Positions 16,387 to 25,082 of a DNA stretch of 64,000 nucleotides are shown piece by piece. Below the pieces are notes generated by a model. The model was not told the origin of the DNA and did no database searches. It worked only from the letters and a program-made list of their open reading frames with translations. The translations under genes and the position numbers were made by a program. Positions within the stretch are counted from its first letter, which is position 1. Each line of letters opens with the position of its first letter. The DNA is from CAJCIY01 sp964245825 (GTDB lineage: Bacteria; Actinomycetota; Actinomycetes; Mycobacteriales; CAJCIY01), in NCBI GenBank assembly GCA_964245825.1, contig CAXTNT010000011.1, positions 59,392 to 123,391 of the forward strand, in the 5' to 3' direction.

Positions 16387-18108
16387 CTACAGGGCCTTGA
16401 GGAAGCGGGCGACGGTGGGTGCCGCGGTGGAGGCGCCGAAGCCGCCGCTCATCGTGTCGCCCCCGACCTGACAGGCGAAGGCGATGTCACCGCGGAAGCC
16501 GACGAACCAGGCCACGGTCGCCGGCGGGGTCGCGGTGCCGTACTCGGCGGTGCCGGTCTTGCCGTACGTGCCGGCGGGCAGCCTGCTGGGCGCCGCGGTC
16601 CCGCTCACCACCACCGCGGCCATGAACGTGTGCAAGGTCGAGGTGACCACCGCCGGCAGCGGGTGCGTCGGCTCGCCGGTCGGTGGCGTCGCCGTGACGT
16701 ACGGCTGGCGCCATGTCCCCGACGCGACCGCCGCCGCGACGCTCGCCATCTGCAGCGGCGAGACCACGATCCGGCCCTGCCCGATCGCCTCGGCGGCCGC
16801 GTCCGCGGCATCCATCGGCGCCGGCACCGAGCCGCCGAACGAGGTGATCGGCAGCGGCGCCGGCGCCTGGCTCGCGGGCAGCGGGCTCATCCCGTACAGC
16901 GCCGCGGCCTTGGCGAAGGCGCCGGCCGGCAACGTCGTCTCCAGGTTGATGAAGGCGGTGTTGCAGGACTTGGCGAACGCCGTCTCGAAGCTGATCGGAC
17001 CGAGCGCCTCGCTCTCGGCGTTGACGAACGTCCGTCCGTCGACGTTGGTGGAGGCCCCGCACTGCAGGGTCTTCGACGCCGCGTCGCCGCTCATCAGAGC
17101 TGCCGTCGCAGTCACGATCTTGAACGTGGAGCCCGGCGGGTACTGGCCACGGATCGCCCGCCCGTACCCGTCGTAGGGATGATTGGCCACCGCGAGCACG
17201 GCGCCGGTCCGGGTGTCGATCGCCACCAGCGAGCCGGTCTGCGCCGCGGGCAGCCCGGCCAGCGCGCCCTCCGCGGCATGCTGCACGGCGAGGTCGAAGG
17301 AGAGCGTCACGGCCTTCCCGTCGACCACCGGGCGCGAGAGCAGGGTCGCCACCGTCGCCGCGTTGCCGTCGAGGATGCGGAGCGTGCCGCCGGGCGTCCC
17401 GGCCAGGGCGCCGTTGTATGCCCGCTGCAAGCCGCCGATGCCGCCGACGTCGCCCGCCTCGAACTGCGGACCGGCGGCCTTGGCCTGCGCGGCGGTGTAG
17501 ACCCCGGTCGTCCCGATCATGTTGCCGTCGAGCTCGCGATCCAGACCCGGCAACCGGGTCCCGCCGGGCAGGACGAAGGTGCCGCGGGTGCCGAGCGTGC
17601 GGGTCCGCGCGAGCGTCTCGTCCGCGGTCAGCTGCGGGGTGATCGTCTGCGGGCTGAACGCGACCTTCCAGCTGCCGCCCACCTTGGCCAGCGCCAGCCG
17701 GCTGCTCTGCCGCCAGGTGCCGAGCCCCTGCAGCACCACCGCGCCGGTGAACGGCGCGCCGGCCCCGGAGCCCGTCGTCACCGGGCCGGGCGTGTAGCGG
17801 GCCGAGCTGATCTGCAGCGAGCTCGCGAGCCGCGGGATCTCCGTGGCGACGTACGACGCGGTGTCGGGCGTGGCCATCGAGGCCATCGCGGTCGCATCGC
17901 CGCGGCCCCAGGCGGTCAGGAACGCGTCGACCGTGGCGGTGGCCTGGGCGAGCGAGCGCCGGCTGGCTCGCCGGTGGTCGGCACGGACGGTCAGCAGACC
18001 GCCGACGAGGGCGAGCACCAGGACCACGACCACGGCCGCCGCGACCGGCGCTCGTCGCCGGCTTCGCCTGCGGTACGGGCGCGCGCCCACGCCGCCCCCG
18101 TACACCAC
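16387..18108 (-). CDS. Class B penicillin-binding protein (peptidoglycan transpeptidase)
   Basis: The product is about 573 aa. A basic N-terminus and one membrane helix (about residues 21-42) precede a MecA_N/NTF2-like domain (about residues 50-155), a dimerisation region and a transpeptidase domain. All three active-site motifs are present: SXXK as STFK with S326, SXN as SCN at 380-382, and KTGT at 516-519. It should cross-link peptidoglycan outside the membrane and resembles mycobacterial PbpA/PBP lipo-type proteins with NTF2 domains. The GTG at 18108 has TAGTGT seven bases upstream, a leaderless pattern. No FtsW/RodA partner is adjacent. Confidence 0.88.
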   Translation of the reverse strand: MVYGGGVGARPYRRRSRRRAPVAAAVVVVLVLALVGGLLTVRADHRRASRRSLAQATATVDAFLTAWGRGDATAMASMATPDTASYVATEIPRLASSLQISSARYTPGPVTTGSGAGAPFTGAVVLQGLGTWRQSSRLALAKVGGSWKVAFSPQTITPQLTADETLARTRTLGTRGTFVLPGGTRLPGLDRELDGNMIGTTGVYTAAQAKAAGPQFEAGDVGGIGGLQRAYNGALAGTPGGTLRILDGNAATVATLLSRPVVDGKAVTLSFDLAVQHAAEGALAGLPAAQTGSLVAIDTRTGAVLAVANHPYDGYGRAIRGQYPPGSTFKIVTATAALMSGDAASKTLQCGASTNVDGRTFVNAESEALGPISFETAFAKSCNTAFINLETTLPAGAFAKAAALYGMSPLPASQAPAPLPITSFGGSVPAPMDAADAAAEAIGQGRIVVSPLQMASVAAAVASGTWRQPYVTATPPTGEPTHPLPAVVTSTLHTFMAAVVVSGTAAPSRLPAGTYGKTGTAEYGTATPPATVAWFVGFRGDIAFACQVGGDTMSGGFGASTAAPTVARFLKAL

Positions 18109-18165
18109 GCTCAGGACACTAGGCGCCGACGGCCCGGAACGACCGGATCGTCACAGAACCGACAC

Positions 18166-19836
18166 TCAGCCGCACACGGCGCCCTGGGCCGCGGAGCCCA
18201 CCAGGCGGGCGTACTTGCCGATGGCCCCGGTCGGGTACCGCGACTCGCGGGGCTTCCAGCCCGCCTGCCGGTCGGCCAGCTCGGCGGCGCCGACGAGCAG
18301 GTCGAGGCGCCGGTGGGGGACGTCGAGCACGATCCGGTCGCCGTCGGCGACGAGCGCGATGGGACCGCAGTCGGCGGCCTCCGGCGCGACGTGCCCGATG
18401 CACAGCCCGCTGGTGGCACCCGAGAACCGGCCGTCGGTGAGCAGCACGACGTCCTTGCCGAGCCCGGCGCCCTTGATCGCCGCGGTGACCGCGAGCATCT
18501 CGCGCATCCCCGGGCCGCCCTTCGGTCCTTCCCAGCGGATCACGACGACGTCGCCGGCGACGATCGCGCCGCTGGTCACGGCCGCCATCGCGTCCACCTC
18601 GCCGTCGAAGACGCGGGCGGTGCCCTCGATCACGAGCGTCTCCAGGCCGGCGGTCTTGACCACCGCGCCGTCGGGGGCGAGCGAGCCTCGCAGGATCGCC
18701 AGGCCGCCGGTGGCCGACAGCGGCCGGTCGAGGCCGTAGACGACGAGACCGTCGGGCGCCGGTGGCGCGAGACTCGTCAGCTCCTCGCCCAGCGTCCGGC
18801 CGCTCACGGTGAGGCAGTCGCCGTGGATCAGCCCGGCCTCGAGCAGCGCGCGGAGCACCACGGGCACGCCACCGACCCGGTCCAGGTCGTGCATCACGTA
18901 CGCGCCGAACGGCTTGACGTCGGTGATCTGCGGCGTACGTCGGCCGATGCGGTCGAAGTCGTCGAGGGTCAGCTCGACCCGGGCCTCGGCGGCGATGGCG
19001 AGCAGGTGCAGCACGGCGTTGGTGGAGCCGCCGAGGGCCATCACCAGGGTAATCGCATTCTCGAACGCCTCCCGGGTCAGGATCTGACGGGCCCGGACAT
19101 CGGTCTCGACGAGGCGGACGACCGCCTCGCCCGAGCGGCGCGCCCACGCGTCGCGGCGACCGTCCGGGGCCGGCGCGGAGGCCGATCCGAGCAGCGACAT
19201 GCCGAGCGCCTCGGCGGCGCTGGCCATCGTGTTGGCGGTGAACATCCCGCCGCAGCTGCCCTCGCTCGGACAGGCCGCCCGCTCGTACTCCCCCAGCCTC
19301 GCGTCGTCGATCAGCCCGCGGGCGCGGGCGCCGACCTGCTCGAAGACGTCGCCGATGGTGACCGGCGTGCCGTCCGCCAGGGCCCCCGGCAGGATCGAGC
19401 CGCCATAGAGGAACACGCTCGCGAGGTCCAGCCGGGCGGCGGCCATCAGCATGCCGGGCAGCGACTTGTCGCAGCCCGCCAGCAGGACCGAGCCGTCGAA
19501 GCGCTCGGCGTGCATGACCAGCTCGACGGAGTCGGCGATGACCTCGCGGCTGACCAGGCTGGCGTGCATGCCCTCGTGGCCCATCGAGATGCCGTCGCTG
19601 ACGGCGATCGTCGTGAACTCCAGCGGGATCGCGCCCGCGGCGACCACGCCTTCCTTGGCGGCGGCGGCCAGGCGCTTGAGCGGCAGGTTGCAGGGGGTGA
19701 CCTCGTTCCAGCTCGAGGCGACCCCGATCTGCACCTTGCCCCAGTCGTCGTCGCCGAGCCCGACGGCCCGGAGCATGGCGCGGGCCGGCGCCCGCTCGTA
19801 CCCGGTGGTGACGTCGTCGCTGCGGGGCTTGCTCAT
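18166..19836 (-). CDS. ilvD: Dihydroxy-acid dehydratase
   Basis: This 556-aa iron-sulfur enzyme dehydrates dihydroxy acids to the keto acids of valine and isoleucine. Likely cluster cysteines are C49 (EVTPCNLP), C122 (AGCDKSLPG) and C195 (SEGSCGGMF), the pattern of [2Fe-2S] dehydratases. The N-terminal GVASSWNEV and the C-terminal RFSGATSGLCIGHVAPEA are characteristic. The ATG at 19836 is preceded by TAGCCT six bases away, so the mRNA is probably leaderless. It is the only ilv gene here outside the ilvBNC operon, and no leader peptide was found. Confidence 0.96.
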   Translation of the reverse strand: MSKPRSDDVTTGYERAPARAMLRAVGLGDDDWGKVQIGVASSWNEVTPCNLPLKRLAAAAKEGVVAAGAIPLEFTTIAVSDGISMGHEGMHASLVSREVIADSVELVMHAERFDGSVLLAGCDKSLPGMLMAAARLDLASVFLYGGSILPGALADGTPVTIGDVFEQVGARARGLIDDARLGEYERAACPSEGSCGGMFTANTMASAAEALGMSLLGSASAPAPDGRRDAWARRSGEAVVRLVETDVRARQILTREAFENAITLVMALGGSTNAVLHLLAIAAEARVELTLDDFDRIGRRTPQITDVKPFGAYVMHDLDRVGGVPVVLRALLEAGLIHGDCLTVSGRTLGEELTSLAPPAPDGLVVYGLDRPLSATGGLAILRGSLAPDGAVVKTAGLETLVIEGTARVFDGEVDAMAAVTSGAIVAGDVVVIRWEGPKGGPGMREMLAVTAAIKGAGLGKDVVLLTDGRFSGATSGLCIGHVAPEAADCGPIALVADGDRIVLDVPHRRLDLLVGAAELADRQAGWKPRESRYPTGAIGKYARLVGSAAQGAVCG

Positions 19837-20031
19837 GTACGGAGGCTACCGAGGCTCGCCGATCCGGCTGGGCTGGCTGGTCTGGCGCGCGCCGGCTGGG
19901 GGTGTGCGGGAGCCGGGTGTCGGTGCGGCGTCGTCCTGCACCGCCGGTGCCGAACCGTGCCCGACTTGTCTCCACAACCTCAATGATTGCAGTGGTTTTG
20001 GTCGACTCGGGGGTGTGTTCTGTGCTAGGAT

Positions 20032-20047
20032 TCGAACATGTGTTCGA
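20032..20047. promoter_or_regulatory. LexA (SOS) box over the second HNH gene start
   Basis: TCGAACATGTGTTCGA is a perfect 16-bp LexA box spanning the ATG at 20038. TAGGAT (20026-20031) directly precedes it, six bases before the start codon. This is the same geometry as at 1296-1317. The 200-bp gap upstream, back to ilvD, shows nothing else recognisable. Confidence 0.88.
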
Positions 20048-21355
20048 TACAGCAGCTGACGGAGCGGGTGACGGCTGAGTTGGCCGCCCTCGCCCCGGCA
20101 GATGCGGTTCTCGGCACGGCCGGTGCGGACTACCTGGCCCTGCGGGGTGTGGTCGAGCGGCTCGAGGTCGTCGCGCTGCGGCTGCTCGCGGCGGTCGACG
20201 CCTCCGGTGCCAGCACCGCCGACGGCTCCGCATCGACCGCCGCGTGGGTGCGCCGGCGTACCGGGTGCTCGGGCCGCGAGGCAGCCGCCGACGTCAGCCT
20301 CGCGCGCCGACTGCACACCGACGGAGCCCGGCCGCTGAGCACGACCGCCGCGCTGCTCGACGCGGGCCGTCTCACCGTCGGCCACGCGCGGGTGATCGCC
20401 CGGGCCACCGCGACGAGCACGGTCGACGCGTTCGCGACCGCGGAGCCGCTCGTCGCGAAGGCCGCCGTCGACCTCCCGGTGGACGTCACGGCACAGGTCG
20501 CGGCGGCAGTCTGCGAGCACGCCGAGGCACTGCACGCGGGGGGCGCGGAGGACCCGTCGCGGCCCGCCGCGCCGCCGCCGAGGCTGGCCGGCGCCTGCAT
20601 CTGTCGCGGTGCGGGGAGATGTGGGCACTGGACGCGATGCTTACCGCGGAGGCCGGTGCCGCCCTGCACGCCGTGCTCGAGCCGCTGGCGGTTCCGCGGC
20701 AGGCGCCGGACGGTGGCCCCGACCTGCGGACCGCCGCCCAGCGGCGGTCCGACGCGCTCGGTGAGGCGGCGGTGATGCTGCTGCGCACCGACCAGCTGCC
20801 CGTCCACGGCGGTCAGCGACCGCAGCTAACGGTCCACGTCGATCTCGACACCCTGGTCACCGCCGGAGCCGGGGAGGGTTGGCTGCCCGACGGGTCCCGG
20901 CTCGGGCGCGCCGTCGCCGAGCGGCTCGGCTGCGATGCCCGGGTCGGCTGGATCGCCACCCGCGACGGCTCGCCGCACGACGCGGATGGCTCCGGCGCCG
21001 GCGACGGCGCCGGCGAGGGCGCCGCGGTGCGGGCGGCGCTGCGGCGGGTGGCGCCGGCGCTCGGCGGCCTGNNNNNNNNNNCACCGAGGTCCTCGACGCC
21101 GGCCGTGCGCAGCGGCTCGTCAGCCCCGGCCAGCGGCACGCGCTGGCGGTCCGGGACCGCGGCTGCGTCTTCCCCGGCTGCGACCGGCCGCCGGCCTGGT
21201 GCGACGCCCACCACCTGACGTACTGGTCACGCGGTGGCCGGTCCGACCTCGACAACCTCGTGCTGCTCTGCGGCCGTCACCACACGGTGGTCCACGACCA
21301 GGGCTGGAGTCTGTCCCGCGCCCCCGACGGCACCGTCACCGCACACGCACCGTAG
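20038..21355 (+). pseudogene. DUF222 / HNH endonuclease gene, frameshifted and interrupted by an assembly gap
   Basis: The N-terminal DUF222-like half starts MCSIQQLTERVTAELAAL and is in frame to about 20535-20575. There the homologous reading (ARRAAAEAGRRLHLSR, CGEMWALDAML) jumps frame by the equivalent of one missing base, close to a run of six G. Ten N follow at 21072-21081. The HNH part then reads CVFPGCDRPPAWCDAHHL and DNLVLLCGRHHTVVHDQGW to the stop at 21355. Either the gene is broken or the draft sequence has a homopolymer error. The intact SOS promoter favours a recent break or an error. Confidence 0.8.
21072..21081. other. Assembly gap (10 N)
   Basis: Ten N lie inside the second HNH gene. 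The true gap length is unknown, so reading frame across it cannot be judged. Confidence 0.99.
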
Positions 21356-21411
21356 GCCCCACGGTTCGAGCGCCGCCCCCCGGACGGTGCGTTCACTGAC
21401 GTGTCCAGTTG

Positions 21412-21726
21412 TCAGTCGCTGGACGGGTCGCCACCGTCGCCAGGGCCGAACGCCCGGAGCATCTCCATCATGTCCTTGCAGGTCGGGCACACCGGCGACC
21501 CCGGCTTCGGGCTCTTCGTCACCGGGAACACGGCGCCGCACAGCGCGGTCACCACGTTGCCGAGCACGGCGGACTCGACGATGGAGTCCTTCCGTACGTA
21601 GTGGAACAGGTCGTCGTCATGCTCCTCGGGCAGCGGACGGGGCTCGAGCACCGTCGTCGTGCCGGGCGTCGCGCGGTGCGCGGGCTGGGGCGCGGGCAGG
21701 GTCGCGGGCAGGGTCGGAGTCGTCAT
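21412..21726 (-). CDS. DUF3039-family small protein
   Basis: The product is 104 aa. After a Pro/Thr-rich N-terminus (about residues 1-30) comes HYVRKDSIVESAVLGNVVTALCG and CPTCKDMMEML; the first Cys (ALCG) and the CPTC pair resemble a small zinc-ribbon-like site. DUF3039 is widespread in actinobacteria and has no known role. Its ATG overlaps the gatB stop by four bases, so it is the last gene of the gatC-gatA-gatB unit. Confidence 0.75.
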   Translation of the reverse strand: MTTPTLPATLPAPQPAHRATPGTTTVLEPRPLPEEHDDDLFHYVRKDSIVESAVLGNVVTALCGAVFPVTKSPKPGSPVCPTCKDMMEMLRAFGPGDGGDPSSD

Positions 21727-23225
21727 GAGCTCAGCACCTCCAGGAGCAGTGAACGCACCTTGGCGGCGTCGGCCTTCCCGCCGGTCGCCCTCATCACCGC
21801 GCCGATCAACGGTCCGACCGCGCCCATGTTGCCGCCGCGCACCTTGGCCACGGCATCGGGCTGGGCCGCGACCGCCACCTCGACCGCCGCGCGCAGCGCA
21901 CCGTCATCGCTGACCACGGCGAGACCACGAGTGGCGACCACCGCATCGACGTCGCCCTCGCCCGCGACGACGCCCTCGAAGGCCTGCCGGGCCAGCGCCG
22001 CGGTGAGCGTGCCCTCGGCCACCAACGCCAGCAGGCGCGCGACCTGCTCCGGCGTGACGCCCACCTCCAGCGATCCCACGCCGCGTTCGTTGGCGGCCTT
22101 GCCGACGTCGTTCAGCCACATCGCCCGTGCCGCGCCCGCGTCCGCTCCGAGCGTGACGGTGGCCACCACCGCGTCGAGGACGCCGGCCGTGGTCATCTGC
22201 TCGAGGTCCAGGTCGGTCCAGCCGTACGTGTCGCGCAGCCGCGCCCGCCGGCTCGCGGGCGTCTCCGGCAGCCGCGACCGCAGCTCCTCCACCTCCGCGA
22301 CCGGGAAGGCGATCGGCACCAGGTCGGGTTCGGGAAAGTACCGGTAGTCGGTCGCCTCCTCCTTGGACCGTCCCGGGCTGGTCGAGCCCGAGTCCTCGTG
22401 GAAGTGCCGTGTCTCCAGCATGATCCGTTCTCCCGCGTCGAGCAGGCCGGCCTGCCGCGTCACCTCGTACCGGACGGCCCGCTCGACCGAGCGGAAGGAG
22501 TTGACGTTCTTGGTCTCGGTCCTAGTCCCGTAGGCCGCGCCCGGTCGCCGCAGCGAGGTGTTCACGTCACAGCGCAGCGAGCCCTGCTCCATGCGTACGT
22601 CGGACACGTCGAGGCCGCGCAGCACCTCGGCGAGCTCGGTGACGTAGGCCCTGGCCACCGCCGGTGCGTCGGCGCCCGCCTCGACGGGCCGGGTGACGAT
22701 CTCCACCAGCGGGATGCCCGCGCGGTTGTAGTCGACCAGCGAGTGCGTGGCCCCGTGGATGCGCCCGGTGGCGCCGCCGACGTGCAGCGACTTGCCGGTG
22801 TCCTCCTCCATGTGCACCCGCTCGATTTCGACCCGGACCGTGCCGCCGGCGACCTCGACATCGAGATATCCGTCGGTGCAGATCGGCTCGTCGTACTGGC
22901 TGATCTGGAAGTTCTTGGGCATGTCCGGGTAGAAGTAGTTCTTGCGCGCGAACCGGCACCACGCCGCGATGTCGCAGTGCAGGGCGAGGCCGATTAGCAC
23001 GGTGGAGCGGACGGCGGCGCCGTTGAGCACCGGCAGCGCGCCGGGCAGGCCGAGGCACACCGGGCAGACCTGGGTGTTGGGCTCGGCGCCGAACGCGGTC
23101 GGGCAGCCGCAGAACATCTTGGTCGCAGTGCCGAGCTCGACGTGCGTCTCCAGCCCGATCACCGGCTCGTAGCGGCCGACGGCCTCGGCGTAGTCGACCA
23201 GGCGGGTGCTGGTCACGGCGCTCAC
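21723..23225 (-). CDS. gatB: Asp/Glu-tRNA amidotransferase subunit B
   Basis: This 500-aa kinase-like subunit of GatCAB activates mischarged Glu-tRNAGln or Asp-tRNAAsn before amidation. Family motifs include the N-terminal VIGLETHVELGTATKMFCGC and CPVCLGLPG (zinc-site cysteines), KNYFYPDMPKNFQISQYD and DYRYFPEPDL. The C-terminal YqeY-like tail starts near residue 350. GTG at 23225 overlaps the gatA stop. GlnRS/AsnRS presence elsewhere would tell which tRNA is the main substrate. Confidence 0.96.
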   Translation of the reverse strand: MSAVTSTRLVDYAEAVGRYEPVIGLETHVELGTATKMFCGCPTAFGAEPNTQVCPVCLGLPGALPVLNGAAVRSTVLIGLALHCDIAAWCRFARKNYFYPDMPKNFQISQYDEPICTDGYLDVEVAGGTVRVEIERVHMEEDTGKSLHVGGATGRIHGATHSLVDYNRAGIPLVEIVTRPVEAGADAPAVARAYVTELAEVLRGLDVSDVRMEQGSLRCDVNTSLRRPGAAYGTRTETKNVNSFRSVERAVRYEVTRQAGLLDAGERIMLETRHFHEDSGSTSPGRSKEEATDYRYFPEPDLVPIAFPVAEVEELRSRLPETPASRRARLRDTYGWTDLDLEQMTTAGVLDAVVATVTLGADAGAARAMWLNDVGKAANERGVGSLEVGVTPEQVARLLALVAEGTLTAALARQAFEGVVAGEGDVDAVVATRGLAVVSDDGALRAAVEVAVAAQPDAVAKVRGGNMGAVGPLIGAVMRATGGKADAAKVRSLLLEVLSS

Positions 23226-24697
23226 AGCGCGCCGGCCTCGGCGAGCAGGGGATGACCGCGGCGCTCGTCGAGCGCGGCCTCGAGCGCCGCGCCGACCGCG
23301 TAGAGCCGGTCGTCGGCCAGCGGCGGGGCGATGATCTGCAGGCCGACGGGCAGGCCCTCGGACAGGCCGCAGGGCACCGACATCGACGCGTTGCCAGCCA
23401 GGTTGCTCGGGATCGAGGCGATGTCGTTGAGGTACATCGCCATCGGGTCGCCGGCCTTCGCCCCGATCGGGAACGCCACCGACGGCGTGGTCGGCGAGAC
23501 CAGCACGTCGACCTGCCCGAAGGCCGCCTCGAAGTCGCGGGTGATCAGCGTGCGGACCTTCTGCGCCTGGCCGTAGTACGCGTCGTAGTAGCCGCTGGAC
23601 AGCGCGTACGTGCCCAGGATGATCCGGCGCTTGACCTCGGGGCCGAAGCCCGCCTCACGGGTGGCGGCCATCACCGCCTCGGCGCCGGCATCCCCGACCT
23701 GCACCCGCAGCCCGAACCGCATCGCGTCGAAGCGCGCGAGGTTGGAGCTGCACTCGCTCGGCGCGATCAGGTAGTAGGCCGGCAGTGCGTACGGGAAGTG
23801 CGGGCAGGACACCTCGACGACGTCGGCGCCGGCCGCGGTCAGCACGTCCACGGCCTGCCGGAACGCGGCCTCGACGCCGGGCTCGTACCCCTCGCCGGAC
23901 AGCTCGCGGACGACGCCGACGCGAATGCCGGTCAGGTCGCGGGTGGCGCAGGCGCCGACGACGTCGGGTATCGGCGCGTCGATGGAGGTCGAGTCCATCG
24001 GGTCGTGGCCGGCGATCACGGCGTGCAGCAGCGCCGCGTCCAGCACCGTCCGGGCGAACGGGCCGGCCTGGTCGAGGCTGGAGGAGAACGCCACCAGGCC
24101 ATACCGCGACACGGCGCCGTAGGTCGGCTTGACGCCCACCAGCCCGCACACCGCGGCCGGCTGCCGGATCGAGCCCCCGGTGTCGGTGCCGATGCCCAGC
24201 GGGGCCTCGTACGCGGCCACCGCGGCGGCCGACCCGCCGGAGGAGCCGCCCGGGATGCGGTCCAGGGCCCACGGGTTGTGGCTCGGCCCGTACGCGGAGT
24301 TCTCGGTGGAGCTGCCCATCGCGAACTCGTCCATGTTGGTCTTGCCGAGGATCACCACCCCCGCCTCGCGCAGCCGGCTCACGACCGTCGCGTCGTAGGG
24401 CGGCCGCCAGCCGGCGAGGATCTTCGAGCCGCACGTCGTCGGCACGCCCCGGGTGGTCAGCACGTCCTTGAGCGCCAGTGGTACGCCCGCCAGCGGGCCG
24501 TGCACCTCGCCCGCGTCGACGCGCGCGGCGGCGGCGAGCGCCCCGTCGGCATCGACGTGCAGGAACGCGTGCACCCGGTCGTCGACCGCGGCGATCCGGT
24601 CGAGGTGCGCCTGCGCGACCTCGACCGCCGACACGTCCCTGGCCGCGATGGCGGCCGCGGTCCCGGCGGCGGTCAGGTGAGTGAGGTCCCCGGTCAC
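23222..24697 (-). CDS. gatA: Asp/Glu-tRNA amidotransferase subunit A
   Basis: This 491-aa amidase-signature protein releases ammonia from glutamine for the GatB-activated tRNA. The Ser-cisSer-Lys triad is visible: Lys in VPLALKDVL near residue 77, and both Ser in the GGSSGGSAAAVAA / TDTGGSIRQPA region. GTG at 24697 overlaps the gatC stop by four bases, and gatB follows with another 4-base overlap, so the three subunits are coupled. Confidence 0.97.
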   Translation of the reverse strand: MTGDLTHLTAAGTAAAIAARDVSAVEVAQAHLDRIAAVDDRVHAFLHVDADGALAAAARVDAGEVHGPLAGVPLALKDVLTTRGVPTTCGSKILAGWRPPYDATVVSRLREAGVVILGKTNMDEFAMGSSTENSAYGPSHNPWALDRIPGGSSGGSAAAVAAYEAPLGIGTDTGGSIRQPAAVCGLVGVKPTYGAVSRYGLVAFSSSLDQAGPFARTVLDAALLHAVIAGHDPMDSTSIDAPIPDVVGACATRDLTGIRVGVVRELSGEGYEPGVEAAFRQAVDVLTAAGADVVEVSCPHFPYALPAYYLIAPSECSSNLARFDAMRFGLRVQVGDAGAEAVMAATREAGFGPEVKRRIILGTYALSSGYYDAYYGQAQKVRTLITRDFEAAFGQVDVLVSPTTPSVAFPIGAKAGDPMAMYLNDIASIPSNLAGNASMSVPCGLSEGLPVGLQIIAPPLADDRLYAVGAALEAALDERRGHPLLAEAGAL

Positions 24698-25011
24698 GGG
24701 GCTTCGTCCAGCATCCGCGGCACCTCGAACCGGCCCCCGGAAGTGGCGGGCGCGCCGGCCAGCACCTCGTCGCGGTCGAGGCAGGGGCGGACGACGTCGG
24801 GGCGGAAGACGTTGGTCAGCGGCACGCTGTGACTGGTCGGCGGGATGTCGTCGGCCGCCACCTCGGCGACCCGGGCGACCGCGCCGAGGATGACCTCCAG
24901 CTGGCCGGCGAAGGTCGCGAGCTCGTCGTCGGTGACCTCGAGTCGGGCCAGCCGGGCCAGGTGGGCGACCTCCGCGCGGGTGATCGCCGGGGCGGTCGTC
25001 GGCTCGGGCAC
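24694..25011 (-). CDS. gatC: Asp/Glu-tRNA amidotransferase subunit C
   Basis: This 105-aa helical linker stabilises the GatA-GatB interface. ITRAEVAHLARLARLEVTDD at residues 9-28 and the C-terminal LTNVFRPD are typical. GTG at 25011 is preferred: TAGGAT lies seven bases upstream, so the operon transcript may be leaderless. It is first in the gatCAB-DUF3039 operon and 71 bp downstream of ligA. Confidence 0.93.
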   Translation of the reverse strand: MPEPTTAPAITRAEVAHLARLARLEVTDDELATFAGQLEVILGAVARVAEVAADDIPPTSHSVPLTNVFRPDVVRPCLDRDEVLAGAPATSGGRFEVPRMLDEAP

Positions 25012-25082
25012 GCGGCCGATCCTACGGGGCGGCGGGGGCGCGTACCCCCTGTTCGCGGGCTTGCGCCGACGTCGCCGGCTGC

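Noticed and set aside
16630..19986. A 1118-codon plus-strand open frame
   Set aside because: It is antisense to the penicillin-binding protein and ilvD, has biased Arg/Gly/Asp composition and no family likeness. It is a GC-frame shadow.
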